Shown here piece after piece: positions 51,580-60,233 of a stretch of 64,000 nt of DNA; within the stretch, counting starts at the first letter, position 1, and each line of letters begins with the position of its first letter. The DNA comes from Chloroflexota bacterium. GTDB lineage: Bacteria > Chloroflexota > Dormibacteria > Dormibacterales > Dormibacteraceae. The stretch lies in assembly GCA_005883575.1 (NCBI GenBank), contig VBFH01000028.1:1-64000 (forward strand), in the 5' to 3' direction. Both the position numbers and the translations under genes were made by a program. The notes under the pieces are model-generated. The model did no database searches. It saw only the letters and a list, made by a program, of their open reading frames with translations, and was not told the origin of the DNA.

Positions 51580-53865
51580 ATGGCGGAACAGATAGGCCGC
51601 AGCGTCAAGCGGCTCGAGGATGGCCCCCTCCTTCGCGGTCTGGGCCGATTCGTCGACGACCTCCGGCCGGATGGCTGCCTGTACGTCTCTTTGTTGCGCA
51701 GCCCGGTCGCAAGCGGGCGGATCCGAAACATCGTCAATGAGGCACCCGCCGGCGCCACCGTTTTCGCCGCGGCGGACCTCGAGGGTTCGTGCCGTCCGCT
51801 CACCGTCCACCTGACCACCCCCGGCGCGGTCTCGCCCGCCCGCCCGATCCTCGCTGGCGAGCGGGTGCGCTTCGTGGGCGAGATGATCGCTGCCGCCGTC
51901 GCGGACTCCCGGTACGAGGCCGCCGACGCGGTGGAGCAGATCCACCCTGACATCGATACCGAGCACGCGGTCATGACCTTCGAGGGCGCGCTCGCGGACG
52001 GTGCGCCCCTCGTGCACGAGAACGTGCCTGGCAACCTCTACTACGTCGGCAAGCGCAGCTTCGGCGACGTCGCAAGTGCGTTTGAGCGTGCCGACCTGGT
52101 CGTCGATGGGGAGGTCACGCATCCGCGCGTCTCGGCCGCGCCAATGGAAGGACGGGGTGTGATGGCGTCGCCAGACGGGGCCGGCGGGGTAGTCGTCACG
52201 ACCTCGACGCAGGTCCCGCACCTTGTTGCCGAGGCAGTGGCCGAATGCCTGGCCATGGAGCGGGGGCGGGTTCGAGTTGTCGCGGCGGACGTCGGCGGAG
52301 GATTCGGCATCAAGGCTCAGGTCTATCCCGAGGAGATCCTTCTGGCGTGGATCGCGATGCGAACCAATTCGCCTGTGAAATGGGTTGAGACCCGCTCCGA
52401 GCACATGCAGGCCGCCAGCCACGCGCGGGACCAGAGGATCCGATTTTCGGCCGCCGTGCGCAAGGATGGACGCGTCCTCGGTCTACAGGCCACGATTCAC
52501 TCGAGCATCGGCGCCTACGGCGGCCGGCCTTTCGGTCCGCTGCTCGATCCCATGACCTGCGCCGGCTTGATCCCGGGGCCATACGACATCCGCGACTACG
52601 AGTACGAGTCGTTCGCGGTCGCGACCAACAAATGCCCCGAGGGGCCCTACCGGGGCGTCGGAATGGTGACGGCCGTGCTCGCGCACGAGCGCTTGATGGA
52701 CCTGATCGCCAAGCGCCTGGAGCTCGACCCAGCAGCCGTCCGCCGGCTCAACTTCGTGAAGCGCGAGCAGATGCCGTATGTCGCCGCCACCGGGCACCCA
52801 TATGAGTCTGGCGACTACGACGCGGCGCTCGACGCGGCGCTGCGTGCGTCCGGGTACGCACACCTTCGCGAGCAGCAGAAAAGCGGACGCCGCGAAGGCA
52901 GGCTGCTCGGGATCGGACTCGGATCGTACGTGGAGTTCACCGGCGCCGGCTCTTCCACATTCAAGGGCCGCGGCATGGCGGACATCCCAGGCATCGACAC
53001 AGCGCGCGTCTGGCTGGCCGCCGACGGTCTGGTCCACGTGCAGACGACCTGCCCCGCGATCGGCCAGGGCTCGCAGACGACGTTCGCACAGGTCGCAGCG
53101 GCGAGCCTTGGCGTTGAGGCGGAAAGCATCGTCGTCGAGCAGACCGACACCGCCCGTGTCGGCGCCGGGACCGGTTCGTTCATGAGCCGCGGGTCGGTCA
53201 CGGCGGCGACGAGCGCCTCGCGGGCCGCCGCGCTGCTGCGGGCAGAGATCCTGGAGGCTGCCTCGTGGCGCTTGGATCAGCCCGTGGAGCGACTGTCGAT
53301 CGCGGGCTCGGCAGTGCTGGTCGATGGGCGGCAAGCGGTCACGCTGGCTCAGCTCGCCGACCCAACCTCGAGGGACGACGGCGGCCACGAGATGGATGTC
53401 TCAGTCACCTATGACGCGGAGCAGGCTTCGCACCCCTACGCCACCCACGTCTGCCTGGTCGAGGTCGATCCTGAAACCGGGGCGGTCAACATCCTCCGCT
53501 ACGTCGTGGCCGAGGATTGCGGAGTGCTCATCAACCCGATGATCGTCGAAGGCCAGGTGACGGGCGGCGTGGCCCAGGGCGCCGGCGCGGCGCTGATGGA
53601 GGAGGTGGCATACGGCGACGATGGCCAGCTGCTCAGCGGAACGTTTCTCGACTACCTGATACCCAGCGTCGGCGAGGCGCCCGCGGTCGAAATCGAGCAT
53701 CTGGTCACGGCGTCGACCGTGCACGAGCTCGGCACCAAAGGCGCCGGGGAGGGAGGCACGATCGGGGCCACTGCGGCGGTCGCCAACGCCGTCGCCGACG
53801 CCCTCTCGGCGTCGAACGTGACCCTGCCGCTGACCCCCGATCGGATCGTCGCCCTCCTCAGTTGA
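51580..53865 (+). CDS. Orphan molybdenum hydroxylase large subunit
   Basis: 761 residues, full length for the family. The active-site loop at about 358 is GPYRGVGMV, a form II-like variant that differs from both other large subunits here. The catalytic Glu is in GTKGAGEGG near 722. GGGFGIKAQVYPEE is the Mo-pterin region. No 2Fe-2S or FAD subunit gene is adjacent, so it must borrow subunits or use ones encoded elsewhere. It leads an operon with CoA-thioester enzymes, which suggests hydroxylation of an aromatic or heterocyclic acid. Confidence 0.87.
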   Translation: MAEQIGRSVKRLEDGPLLRGLGRFVDDLRPDGCLYVSLLRSPVASGRIRNIVNEAPAGATVFAAADLEGSCRPLTVHLTTPGAVSPARPILAGERVRFVGEMIAAAVADSRYEAADAVEQIHPDIDTEHAVMTFEGALADGAPLVHENVPGNLYYVGKRSFGDVASAFERADLVVDGEVTHPRVSAAPMEGRGVMASPDGAGGVVVTTSTQVPHLVAEAVAECLAMERGRVRVVAADVGGGFGIKAQVYPEEILLAWIAMRTNSPVKWVETRSEHMQAASHARDQRIRFSAAVRKDGRVLGLQATIHSSIGAYGGRPFGPLLDPMTCAGLIPGPYDIRDYEYESFAVATNKCPEGPYRGVGMVTAVLAHERLMDLIAKRLELDPAAVRRLNFVKREQMPYVAATGHPYESGDYDAALDAALRASGYAHLREQQKSGRREGRLLGIGLGSYVEFTGAGSSTFKGRGMADIPGIDTARVWLAADGLVHVQTTCPAIGQGSQTTFAQVAAASLGVEAESIVVEQTDTARVGAGTGSFMSRGSVTAATSASRAAALLRAEILEAASWRLDQPVERLSIAGSAVLVDGRQAVTLAQLADPTSRDDGGHEMDVSVTYDAEQASHPYATHVCLVEVDPETGAVNILRYVVAEDCGVLINPMIVEGQVTGGVAQGAGAALMEEVAYGDDGQLLSGTFLDYLIPSVGEAPAVEIEHLVTASTVHELGTKGAGEGGTIGATAAVANAVADALSASNVTLPLTPDRIVALLS

Positions 53866-55256
53866 AGGAGCCGACGCCGTACCGGCCGGTCAGCTACCTG
53901 GAGTGGAACGCGGCGCGCCGAGGATCGAGCCTCGCCGTATGGCAGGACGGCGAAGAGATCACTTTCGAGCAGCTGCTGGGCCAAGTCCGCCGGCTGCAAA
54001 AGGTGCTGGCGGCGAGGGGTGTACGCGACGGAGACGTGGTGGGTGTCCAGCTGCCGAACGTGTGGCAGTACGTCGCCCTGGAGCTGGCTGTTCCTGACCT
54101 CGGAGCCATCGTCCTTCCCATGCCGCTCGGGCTTGGCACGCACGAGCTGCGTTGGATCAACGAGAAGGCACGGCCGGTGCTCGTCGTGCGGGATTTGCCG
54201 CTTGAACCGGCTGACGGTCTGCCCTCGCCGAGAGCTGCGGGTCCTGATCCCGAGCGAATCGTCGAGATCGCCCTCACCTCGGGCACCACCGGTATGCCCA
54301 AGCTCGCCTCGCTCTCGGCCCGCCTCAAGCAGGTCACGTTCGAGAGTTTCACATCGAGGCTGGGGATCACCGAACACGACCGTGTGCTTCCAATGACGCC
54401 GCTCACCCAGGGGATCGGAGGCATGTGCCTATACAGCCTGCGTCTGGGGGCCGCGCTGGTCATGCTGCGCGAGCCCCACTGGAAGGCCGAGCACTGCCTC
54501 CGCATCGCGGCCGAGTCGCGGTCTACCGTGATGGTCGGCGTGCCTACCAACGTCATCCGGATGCTGAACGGCCCGCCGCCCTCCCTCCCCACCGTGCGAG
54601 CGGTGGCAGTCGCCGGCGCGCCGCTTCCCCCCGAGATCGCGGAGCGCTGGGAGACGACGACCGGCATCTCGATCTCGAGCTTCTACGGCTCGATGGACGC
54701 CGGCCAACTGGCCGTGGCGAGCCCTTCCGACCCACAGCCTCTTCGCTGGACGACGGTGGGAAGGCCACACGAGCGCGCTGAGTGGCGGATCATCGATGGT
54801 GAGATCTGCATGCGCGGCGACCTAGTCCAAGAGCGCTACTGGGGCGAGCGCGCTGGCCCAAACGCCGAGGATGGCTGGGCCCATATGGGTGACCTCGGTT
54901 TCGTCGACGAGCAAGGCTACCTGCACGTCGTCGGCAGGGTGAAGGACATCATCATCAGAGGCGGTTCCAACATCAATCCATATGAGGTGGAGTCAATGCT
55001 GCGTGCGCATCCGGACGTGATCGACGCGTGCGTGGTCGCGCGGCCGGACTCCGACCTCGGCGAGGTTCCCGTCGCCTTCGTCGTCACGGTATCCGGCGTC
55101 GATCCAGGTCGCGAAGAGATCCAGACCTTTCTGGAAGGGCGCGGGCTCGCCCGATACAAGTGGCCCGAAGCCGTCCACCGTCTCGACGAGCTTCCCCTGT
55201 CGGGCCCTGGGAAGGTCAACCGCAAGGCGCTGAGGGAACATGCGCGCGCGATGTGA
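53862..55256 (+). CDS. AMP-forming acyl-CoA ligase
   Basis: 464 residues from a TTG in the preceding stop (TTGA). Motifs are ALTSGTTGMPKLAS, the A5-like SSFYGSMDAGQ, MGDLGFVDEQGYL and the C-terminal Lys in SGPGKVNRK. The sequence resembles cyclohexanecarboxylate- and FadK-type ligases. It would activate the acid made or hydroxylated by the Mo enzyme. It overlaps the alpha/beta hydrolase gene by 17 nt. Confidence 0.85.
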   Translation: MKEPTPYRPVSYLEWNAARRGSSLAVWQDGEEITFEQLLGQVRRLQKVLAARGVRDGDVVGVQLPNVWQYVALELAVPDLGAIVLPMPLGLGTHELRWINEKARPVLVVRDLPLEPADGLPSPRAAGPDPERIVEIALTSGTTGMPKLASLSARLKQVTFESFTSRLGITEHDRVLPMTPLTQGIGGMCLYSLRLGAALVMLREPHWKAEHCLRIAAESRSTVMVGVPTNVIRMLNGPPPSLPTVRAVAVAGAPLPPEIAERWETTTGISISSFYGSMDAGQLAVASPSDPQPLRWTTVGRPHERAEWRIIDGEICMRGDLVQERYWGERAGPNAEDGWAHMGDLGFVDEQGYLHVVGRVKDIIIRGGSNINPYEVESMLRAHPDVIDACVVARPDSDLGEVPVAFVVTVSGVDPGREEIQTFLEGRGLARYKWPEAVHRLDELPLSGPGKVNRKALREHARAM

Positions 55257-56031
55257 CGACACCGACGTTTCGTGGTTCGAAACCGGGCGAGGCGATCCGC
55301 TCGTCCTCGTCCACGGGCTGGCCGACGACCATCGGGCGTGGCGAAAAACGCTCCCCGACCTCATGCTGCGCCACCGCGTGGTGCTCTACGACCTGAGAGG
55401 ACACGGCGGCACAGATCTGGGTAAGCCGGACGGCTCTCTGCGACAGCTGGGCGAAGACCTGGTCAGGCTTCTGGACGCGATCGGGATCGACCGCGCGCAC
55501 GTCGCCGGATTCTCGCTGGGCGGCACGATCGCGATGCGCCTGGCGATCGACCACCGTGACCGCGTGAGGGGGCTCTGTCTGGTGGCCACGTCGAGCCGGG
55601 TCGGTCGCACAGCGGCGGACTGGTACCGCGAGCGGGCCGGGATGGTGGAGCGGAACGATCCGGGACTGCGCGAGACGCTCGACCGCGACACAGCCGATGT
55701 TTATGCCCGTTCCCCGGATGAGCTCGAGGAAGGACTGATGATCCGGCGCCAGTCGACCGGCGACCCACGCGGCTACGGCAACGCGTGCGCGGCGATGGCC
55801 GGGCTGAACGCTGCCCCCCTCGATCCGGAGCTGGGACGTATCGGCGCGCCGACGCTGATCGTCGCCTCGGACCGCGATCAGCACTGCCCGCCGAAGGCGG
55901 CGGAGATCATCGCCGCGGGAATCCACGGCAGCCGGCTCGAGGTGATCGAAGGGGCGGGCCACCCGATCCCGGTCGAGAAGCCCTGCGAGCTCGCCCGCCT
56001 GATCAATTTGTTCCTGGCCGAAGTTGGCTGA
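55240..56031 (+). CDS. Alpha/beta hydrolase
   Basis: 263 residues. The nucleophile Ser is in AGFSLGGTIA, the oxyanion region is LVHGLADDHRAW, the Asp is in ASDRDQHCP and the His is in GAGHPIP. The sequence is close to 3-oxoadipate enol-lactonase-like and C-C-bond hydrolase-like members. Within this operon it could open a lactone or ring, or release CoA. Substrate unknown. Confidence 0.82.
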   Translation: MRARCDDTDVSWFETGRGDPLVLVHGLADDHRAWRKTLPDLMLRHRVVLYDLRGHGGTDLGKPDGSLRQLGEDLVRLLDAIGIDRAHVAGFSLGGTIAMRLAIDHRDRVRGLCLVATSSRVGRTAADWYRERAGMVERNDPGLRETLDRDTADVYARSPDELEEGLMIRRQSTGDPRGYGNACAAMAGLNAAPLDPELGRIGAPTLIVASDRDQHCPPKAAEIIAAGIHGSRLEVIEGAGHPIPVEKPCELARLINLFLAEVG

Positions 56032-56785
56032 GACGCTTCTCAGCGATTGGGGGGTGGACGACATCCTGACGCTCACCTTCAACCGGCCCGACCGGCGCAA
56101 CGCTCTCGACCCCGGGCTGCTGGCGGCACTGGCCGCATCGCTGCACCGAGACGGCGGCCGGGCTGGAGCGATCATCCTTCGCGGCGCGGGCGACGAGGCT
56201 TTCTCCGCGGGTTACGACCTGTCGCGTCTGACCGGAACCGCGAAGGACCTCGACGCGGACAGCGTGATCGGCGAGGCAGTCGACGCGCTGCGGAGGTGTC
56301 CGGCGCCCGTAATCGCACGGCTGCACGGCCACTGTCACGGTGCCGCGGTCGAGCTGGCGATGAACTGCGACCTGCGGATCGCGTCGCCCGCGCTCCGGAT
56401 GTCTGTGCCCGCGGTCGGCCTCGGGGTCGTCTACCGCTACCAGTTCGTCGCGCGCCTGGTGCAGATCTGCGGCCTGGCGCGAACATCGGACCTGCTGCTC
56501 GCGATGCCGGAGCTCGACGGCGAGCGCGCGTACGCGTGGGGCCTGGTGACCGAGGTGGTGCCGGCGGCAAAGATCGACGAGCGCGTGGGGTCGCTGGCGG
56601 AGCGATTGGCGGCGGCGCCGCGCGCGGCCGCGCGCGGGACAAAGTCGAGCATGAACCTCATCGCGTCACGCGGAATGTCTCCCGACGACCTCGAGCGCGC
56701 TCAGCAGCTTCGGGCGGAGGCGGCCTCGAGCCCCGAACGCCTGGAGGCTCTGCGGCGGCGGCAGAAGAACGTGACAGGCAGTTGA
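56024..56785 (+). CDS. Enoyl-CoA hydratase/isomerase family protein
   Basis: 253 residues from a TTG, overlapping the hydrolase gene by 8 nt. The crotonase fold is shown by LTFNRPDRRNALD, ILRGAGDEAFSAGYDLS and HGHCHGAAVELAMNCDLRIAS. The oxyanion-hole Ala-Gly segments are recognisable. It should hydrate, isomerise or cleave an enoyl-CoA produced in this pathway. Confidence 0.88.
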   Translation: MAETLLSDWGVDDILTLTFNRPDRRNALDPGLLAALAASLHRDGGRAGAIILRGAGDEAFSAGYDLSRLTGTAKDLDADSVIGEAVDALRRCPAPVIARLHGHCHGAAVELAMNCDLRIASPALRMSVPAVGLGVVYRYQFVARLVQICGLARTSDLLLAMPELDGERAYAWGLVTEVVPAAKIDERVGSLAERLAAAPRAAARGTKSSMNLIASRGMSPDDLERAQQLRAEAASSPERLEALRRRQKNVTGS

Positions 56786-57711
56786 TGCGGTTCGACGTCA
56801 GCGTGGGGATCAGCCCGCGGCAGTCGTTCGACAGCTGGGGCAAGTTCATCGCCACGCTGGAGGCTGAGGGGGTCGGCCGGGTGTGGGTCATCGATTCGCA
56901 GCTCGCGATGAAGGACGTGTACGCAGGCCTGTTGGTCGCAGCCCTGAACACCACGCGAGTCGGACTCGGCACCGGCGTCACCAACGCGGTCACGCGCCAC
57001 CCGACGGTGACCGCCAACGCGATTGCCGCCATCGCCGAGATCTCCCACGGCCGCGCGATCCTCGGCCTTGGCGCCGGCGACTCGGCGCTTTACGGCATCG
57101 GCCTGAAACCCCAGAAGGTGGCCGAGGTCGAGGAGGCCATCGGTTTCTTTCGCTCCCACGTCGACCGAACGGTCCCCATCTACCTCGCGGTGAGCCAGCA
57201 GCGCATGTGCGAGCTCGCGGGACGCCTGACCGACGGCGCGATCGTGATGGGTCCCGCGCAGCCGGACATGGTGCGGCAGCAGGTCGGTTGGATCGAAGCC
57301 GGCCTGAATATGGCCGGCCGCGGCCGCGCTGATTTCGACGTCGCACTCATGGCCACGATGTCGACCCAGGTGGACGACGTGCGGTCGTGGGCGTCGACCC
57401 AGGCGCGCTTGCTGACGCACTTCAAAGAGCTTCCCGAAAGCCTCGTCCGATTCCGAGATGAGATCTCGCGAAGCGCGGATTCATACGACTACACCGAGCA
57501 TCTGTCGACGCGGGCCGAGCACAGCAGCGCGGTGTCCGACGACCTGGCGCGCGTGCTGGCGGTTGTGGGCACACCTGACGAATGCGCCGCGCGGCTGCGC
57601 GGGCTGACTTCCATCGGCGTGGACAGCCTCATCCTGCCTCTAGCCGGCCGGAACCGAGCAGAGCGCTGGCGAAGAATCCGCGCGGAGATCCTGTCTCAGA
57701 TCATGGTGTAG
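56785..57711 (+). CDS. LLM-class (F420- or FMN-dependent) oxidoreductase
   Basis: 308 residues; the ATG shares one base with the preceding TGA. The luciferase-like TIM-barrel pattern is seen in FDSWGKFIATLEAEGVGRVWVIDSQ, LGTGVTNAVTRHPTV and GRAILGLGAGDS. Such enzymes are F420-dependent reductases or flavin monooxygenases; MER-like members have this GxGAGDS. It is last in the operon and converges on the SDR gene with a 16-nt overlap. Confidence 0.83.
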   Translation: MRFDVSVGISPRQSFDSWGKFIATLEAEGVGRVWVIDSQLAMKDVYAGLLVAALNTTRVGLGTGVTNAVTRHPTVTANAIAAIAEISHGRAILGLGAGDSALYGIGLKPQKVAEVEEAIGFFRSHVDRTVPIYLAVSQQRMCELAGRLTDGAIVMGPAQPDMVRQQVGWIEAGLNMAGRGRADFDVALMATMSTQVDDVRSWASTQARLLTHFKELPESLVRFRDEISRSADSYDYTEHLSTRAEHSSAVSDDLARVLAVVGTPDECAARLRGLTSIGVDSLILPLAGRNRAERWRRIRAEILSQIMV

Positions 57712-58478
57712 CCGCCGCTGACCGACAGCGTCTGGCCGGTGATGTAGGAAGCCCGGTCAGAGGCCAGCAGCAGGACCGCGGGAACGACGTCTTCGGGGGT
57801 GCCGATCCGTCGCAGCGGATACGCCTTCGCCGCCTTTTCGAGGACCTCCTGTGTGAACTTGTCCGCCTGATCACCCGCCCACATCGACTCGCGCCCCGAG
57901 GTCTCCGGCGAGCCAGGCGTCAGGCCCGGGCAAACGACGTTGAGCGTGATGCCGTACTTCCCCACCTCGCGGGCGATCGCCTTCGACATCGCGATCACGC
58001 TGGCCTTGGTTCCGCTGTAGACAGCTTCGCGCCACTCGCCCATGCGGCCCGCGTCGGAGCCGATGGAAACGATGCGTCCGTACTTGCGCTGCACCATGGG
58101 ATCGAGCACCGCGCGCACGCTGTTGATAAAGCCCCAGACGTCGATCGCGATCTCCCGCTCCCACTCGCTGCGCGGCTTCTCCATGAACAGACGGTCGATG
58201 GTCCAGCCCGCGCAGTTGACGAGGATGTCAATGCTGCCCATCGAGCTCAGGACGTGCTGGACGGTCGAGGTGACCGATTCCCAGTCGGTGACGTCGGTGT
58301 GGCGGGCGACGATGGTTCCGGAGGGGGCTTCGCCCTCCACCTTCTTCGCCTGCGCGTCGTCGACGTCGGCGACGACCACCCGCGCCCCCTCGGCCGCAAA
58401 ACCCAGCGTGATCGCGCGGCCGAGGTTGGACGCGCCACCCGTGACGATGACGACCTTGCCGCTGAGACCGAGGTCCAT
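57696..58478 (-). CDS. Short-chain dehydrogenase, BadH-like
   Basis: 260 residues from the ATG at 58478. The Rossmann motif is VTGGASNLGRA, NCAG is the structural motif and YSGTK carries the catalytic Tyr and Lys. CAGWTIDRLF, VSIGSDAGRMGEWREAVY and the C-terminal LSVSGGYTM resemble 2-hydroxycyclohexanecarboxyl-CoA dehydrogenase (BadH). This fits the cyclohexanecarboxylate-type ligase in the facing operon. The resemblance is from memory, so a different hydroxyacyl-CoA may be the substrate. Confidence 0.87.
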   Translation of the reverse strand: MDLGLSGKVVIVTGGASNLGRAITLGFAAEGARVVVADVDDAQAKKVEGEAPSGTIVARHTDVTDWESVTSTVQHVLSSMGSIDILVNCAGWTIDRLFMEKPRSEWEREIAIDVWGFINSVRAVLDPMVQRKYGRIVSIGSDAGRMGEWREAVYSGTKASVIAMSKAIAREVGKYGITLNVVCPGLTPGSPETSGRESMWAGDQADKFTQEVLEKAAKAYPLRRIGTPEDVVPAVLLLASDRASYITGQTLSVSGGYTMI

Positions 58479-58500
58479 CCGAGGCAGCTTAATTGCGGGC

Positions 58501-58526
58501 GACCAGAGGGCGTCGGCCCTCTGGTC
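58501..58526. promoter_or_regulatory. Perfect 11-bp inverted repeat in the SDR/HNH intergenic region
   Basis: GACCAGAGGGC (58501-58511) is the exact complement of GCCCTCTGGTC (58516-58526) around the loop GTCG. It lies 22 bp upstream of the SDR start and about 200 bp before the HNH gene. Neither side has a T-run, so an operator or a 5'-leader hairpin for the SDR is more likely than a terminator. Confidence 0.6.
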
Positions 58527-58724
58527 CTCAATGTGGTCCCTCGAGCCGGCCACCGCAGCTGGTGAGGCACGTATCACTTGTTGGTGCATGTAAATCCCCT
58601 GGCTGGACACGCGCGGAGAGGGACTGTGAAAGAGGGCCGGCGGAGTGGCGTTGGGGCGGCCGGAGTACACGTAAATTTACAGCGTTGCGCTAGACTTATC
58701 GAACAAATTTTCGTACAGTCGATC

Positions 58725-59909
58725 ATGTCGGGCGAACTCGAAATCCTGGAGGCTGCGGCTCGAGATTTCGACCTCGAGGCCGCTGACGACTTCGTCGATC
58801 TTCGACGCCTGACCGCCGTCATCGACCGGCTGGACGCCAAGCGCTGTCGGGTGGTGGCTGTTGCTACGAAGCGCGGCGATCACCTGCTCACTGGAAAGAG
58901 CGCAACGTCTTGGGTGGCCTCCGAATGCCAGATGTCCAAGACCGCCGCAGCCAATCGGCTGTGCGTCGGCGAACAGCTGGCGGGCATGCCGAAGGTCGCC
59001 CAGGCGCTGAGCTCAGGCGACATCGGGTTCCAGGCTGCCTCCGTGATCTGCCACCTCCAGCAAAGAGTGGTTGAGGCGGGCGGCTCCACCGACGAAGCGA
59101 TGTGGATCGAGAACGCCGGCGAGTCCTCAATCAAGGATCTGGCCGACGTGGCCAGCAGCACTTGGCACGCGGTCGACCCCACCGCCTTCAAGGCCAAGGT
59201 CGAAGAGGCCCATCAGCGACGTCAGCTGTGTATCAGCGAGTGCGGCGACATGTATCGCCTGGATGGCTGGCTGGAATTGACGGCGGGGGTGGCGGTCAAG
59301 ACCGCGGTCGAATCGCTGTGCAACCGGCTGGGTGAATCTGATCGGCGGTCGCCCAAGCAGCGTCGAGCTGACGCCCTGGTGGAGATGGCGCACCATGCCA
59401 TGGACCAGGGCACGCTACCGCGGCGCAATGGCGTCCGGCCCCACATCGCCGTCCACACCACGATCGAGGGCCTGAAGGGCGAGCTCGGAGCTCCAGCTTC
59501 GGAGCTTGCCGACGGCACGTCGATCTCGAGCACCACCGTGCAGCGCCTGGCCTGCGACGGCACCCTGCACCGCATCCTGAAGGCCGACTCGATGGTGATC
59601 GACGTCGGCCGGGCGACGCGGGCCATCTCCTCGCCGCAACGGCGAGGCATCAAGGCCAGGTACCGCACCTGCGCCGGACCCGGCTGCCACCGGCCGGTGA
59701 GCTCGACGTCCGGACATCATGTCGACTTCTGGACCGAGGGCGGGCACAACAACCTGCGCAAGATCCTCCCCGTTTGCTACTTCCAGCACCGGCTCGTGCA
59801 TGAAGGCGAATGGCAGGTGGTGCAGTTCGGCCAGGGCTATAAATTCATTCCGCCTGAGCGTCCGGTGGTCAGCCGGCGGCGATGGGGCGAGAGACGCTGG
59901 GCCGCCTGA
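58725..59909 (+). CDS. DUF222/HNH endonuclease family protein (intact copy)
   Basis: 394 residues from the ATG at 58725. The N-terminal DUF222 region includes SWVASECQMSKTAAANRLCVG. The C-terminal HNH domain has CAGPGCHRPV, SGHHVDFW, GGHNNLRK and CYFQHRLVHEGEW. The usual HH of the last motif is QH, which may weaken catalysis. Such genes occur in many copies in actinobacteria, and a deleted copy lies at 34054-34387. The conserved upstream block ACGTAAATTTA to TTTTCGT starts about 55 nt before the ATG. Target and purpose are unknown. Confidence 0.88.
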   Translation: MSGELEILEAAARDFDLEAADDFVDLRRLTAVIDRLDAKRCRVVAVATKRGDHLLTGKSATSWVASECQMSKTAAANRLCVGEQLAGMPKVAQALSSGDIGFQAASVICHLQQRVVEAGGSTDEAMWIENAGESSIKDLADVASSTWHAVDPTAFKAKVEEAHQRRQLCISECGDMYRLDGWLELTAGVAVKTAVESLCNRLGESDRRSPKQRRADALVEMAHHAMDQGTLPRRNGVRPHIAVHTTIEGLKGELGAPASELADGTSISSTTVQRLACDGTLHRILKADSMVIDVGRATRAISSPQRRGIKARYRTCAGPGCHRPVSSTSGHHVDFWTEGGHNNLRKILPVCYFQHRLVHEGEWQVVQFGQGYKFIPPERPVVSRRRWGERRWAA

Positions 59910-60216
59910 CGCGGCGGGCGGCAAACGCGATCCCGAGCATCCAGGCCCACTGAGCAGCAGCCCCCACGCCCGCATAGCACAAGGCGGCGTTGACCTGGGT
60001 TTGGCCGAGGCACGTTCCCTCGGCGACGACGCATGCGGGCGCGACGAACCACAGGATCCAGATCACTAAGACCGCCGCCGCGAAGCCGATCGAGATGACG
60101 CCCGTGGTGAGGAGCGTCCGCCATGGGCGCGACCGGTGCAGCCCAAGCCCGATGGCTCCCGCGGTCAGCGTTAGATCCGCTTCACATGCGAGCAGGGCGA
60201 CGATTGGAACCAGCAC
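59869..60216 (-). CDS. Small integral membrane protein of unknown function
   Basis: 115 residues from GTG with three hydrophobic segments (LVPIVALLACEADLTL, VISIGFAAAVLVIWIL, YAGVGAAAQWAWMLGIAF) and a short basic C-terminus. Cysteines in the loop (ACVVAEGTC) could form a disulfide. Its 3' end overlaps the convergent HNH gene by 41 nt, which is unusual and might mean that the real protein ends or starts differently. No family recognised. Confidence 0.5.
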   Translation of the reverse strand: MLVPIVALLACEADLTLTAGAIGLGLHRSRPWRTLLTTGVISIGFAAAVLVIWILWFVAPACVVAEGTCLGQTQVNAALCYAGVGAAAQWAWMLGIAFAARRVRRPSVSRPIAAG

Positions 60217-60233
60217 TCACCGCTAGAACGCGT

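Noticed and set aside
49876..52422. 848-codon version of the adenine deaminase frame
   Set aside because: The first roughly 290 codons lie antisense to the molybdenum hydroxylase gene and read as low-complexity charged sequence; the family start is at 51546.
57582..58565. 327-codon plus-strand frame over the SDR gene
   Set aside because: Antisense shadow of a conserved dehydrogenase, with no recognisable domain and biased composition.
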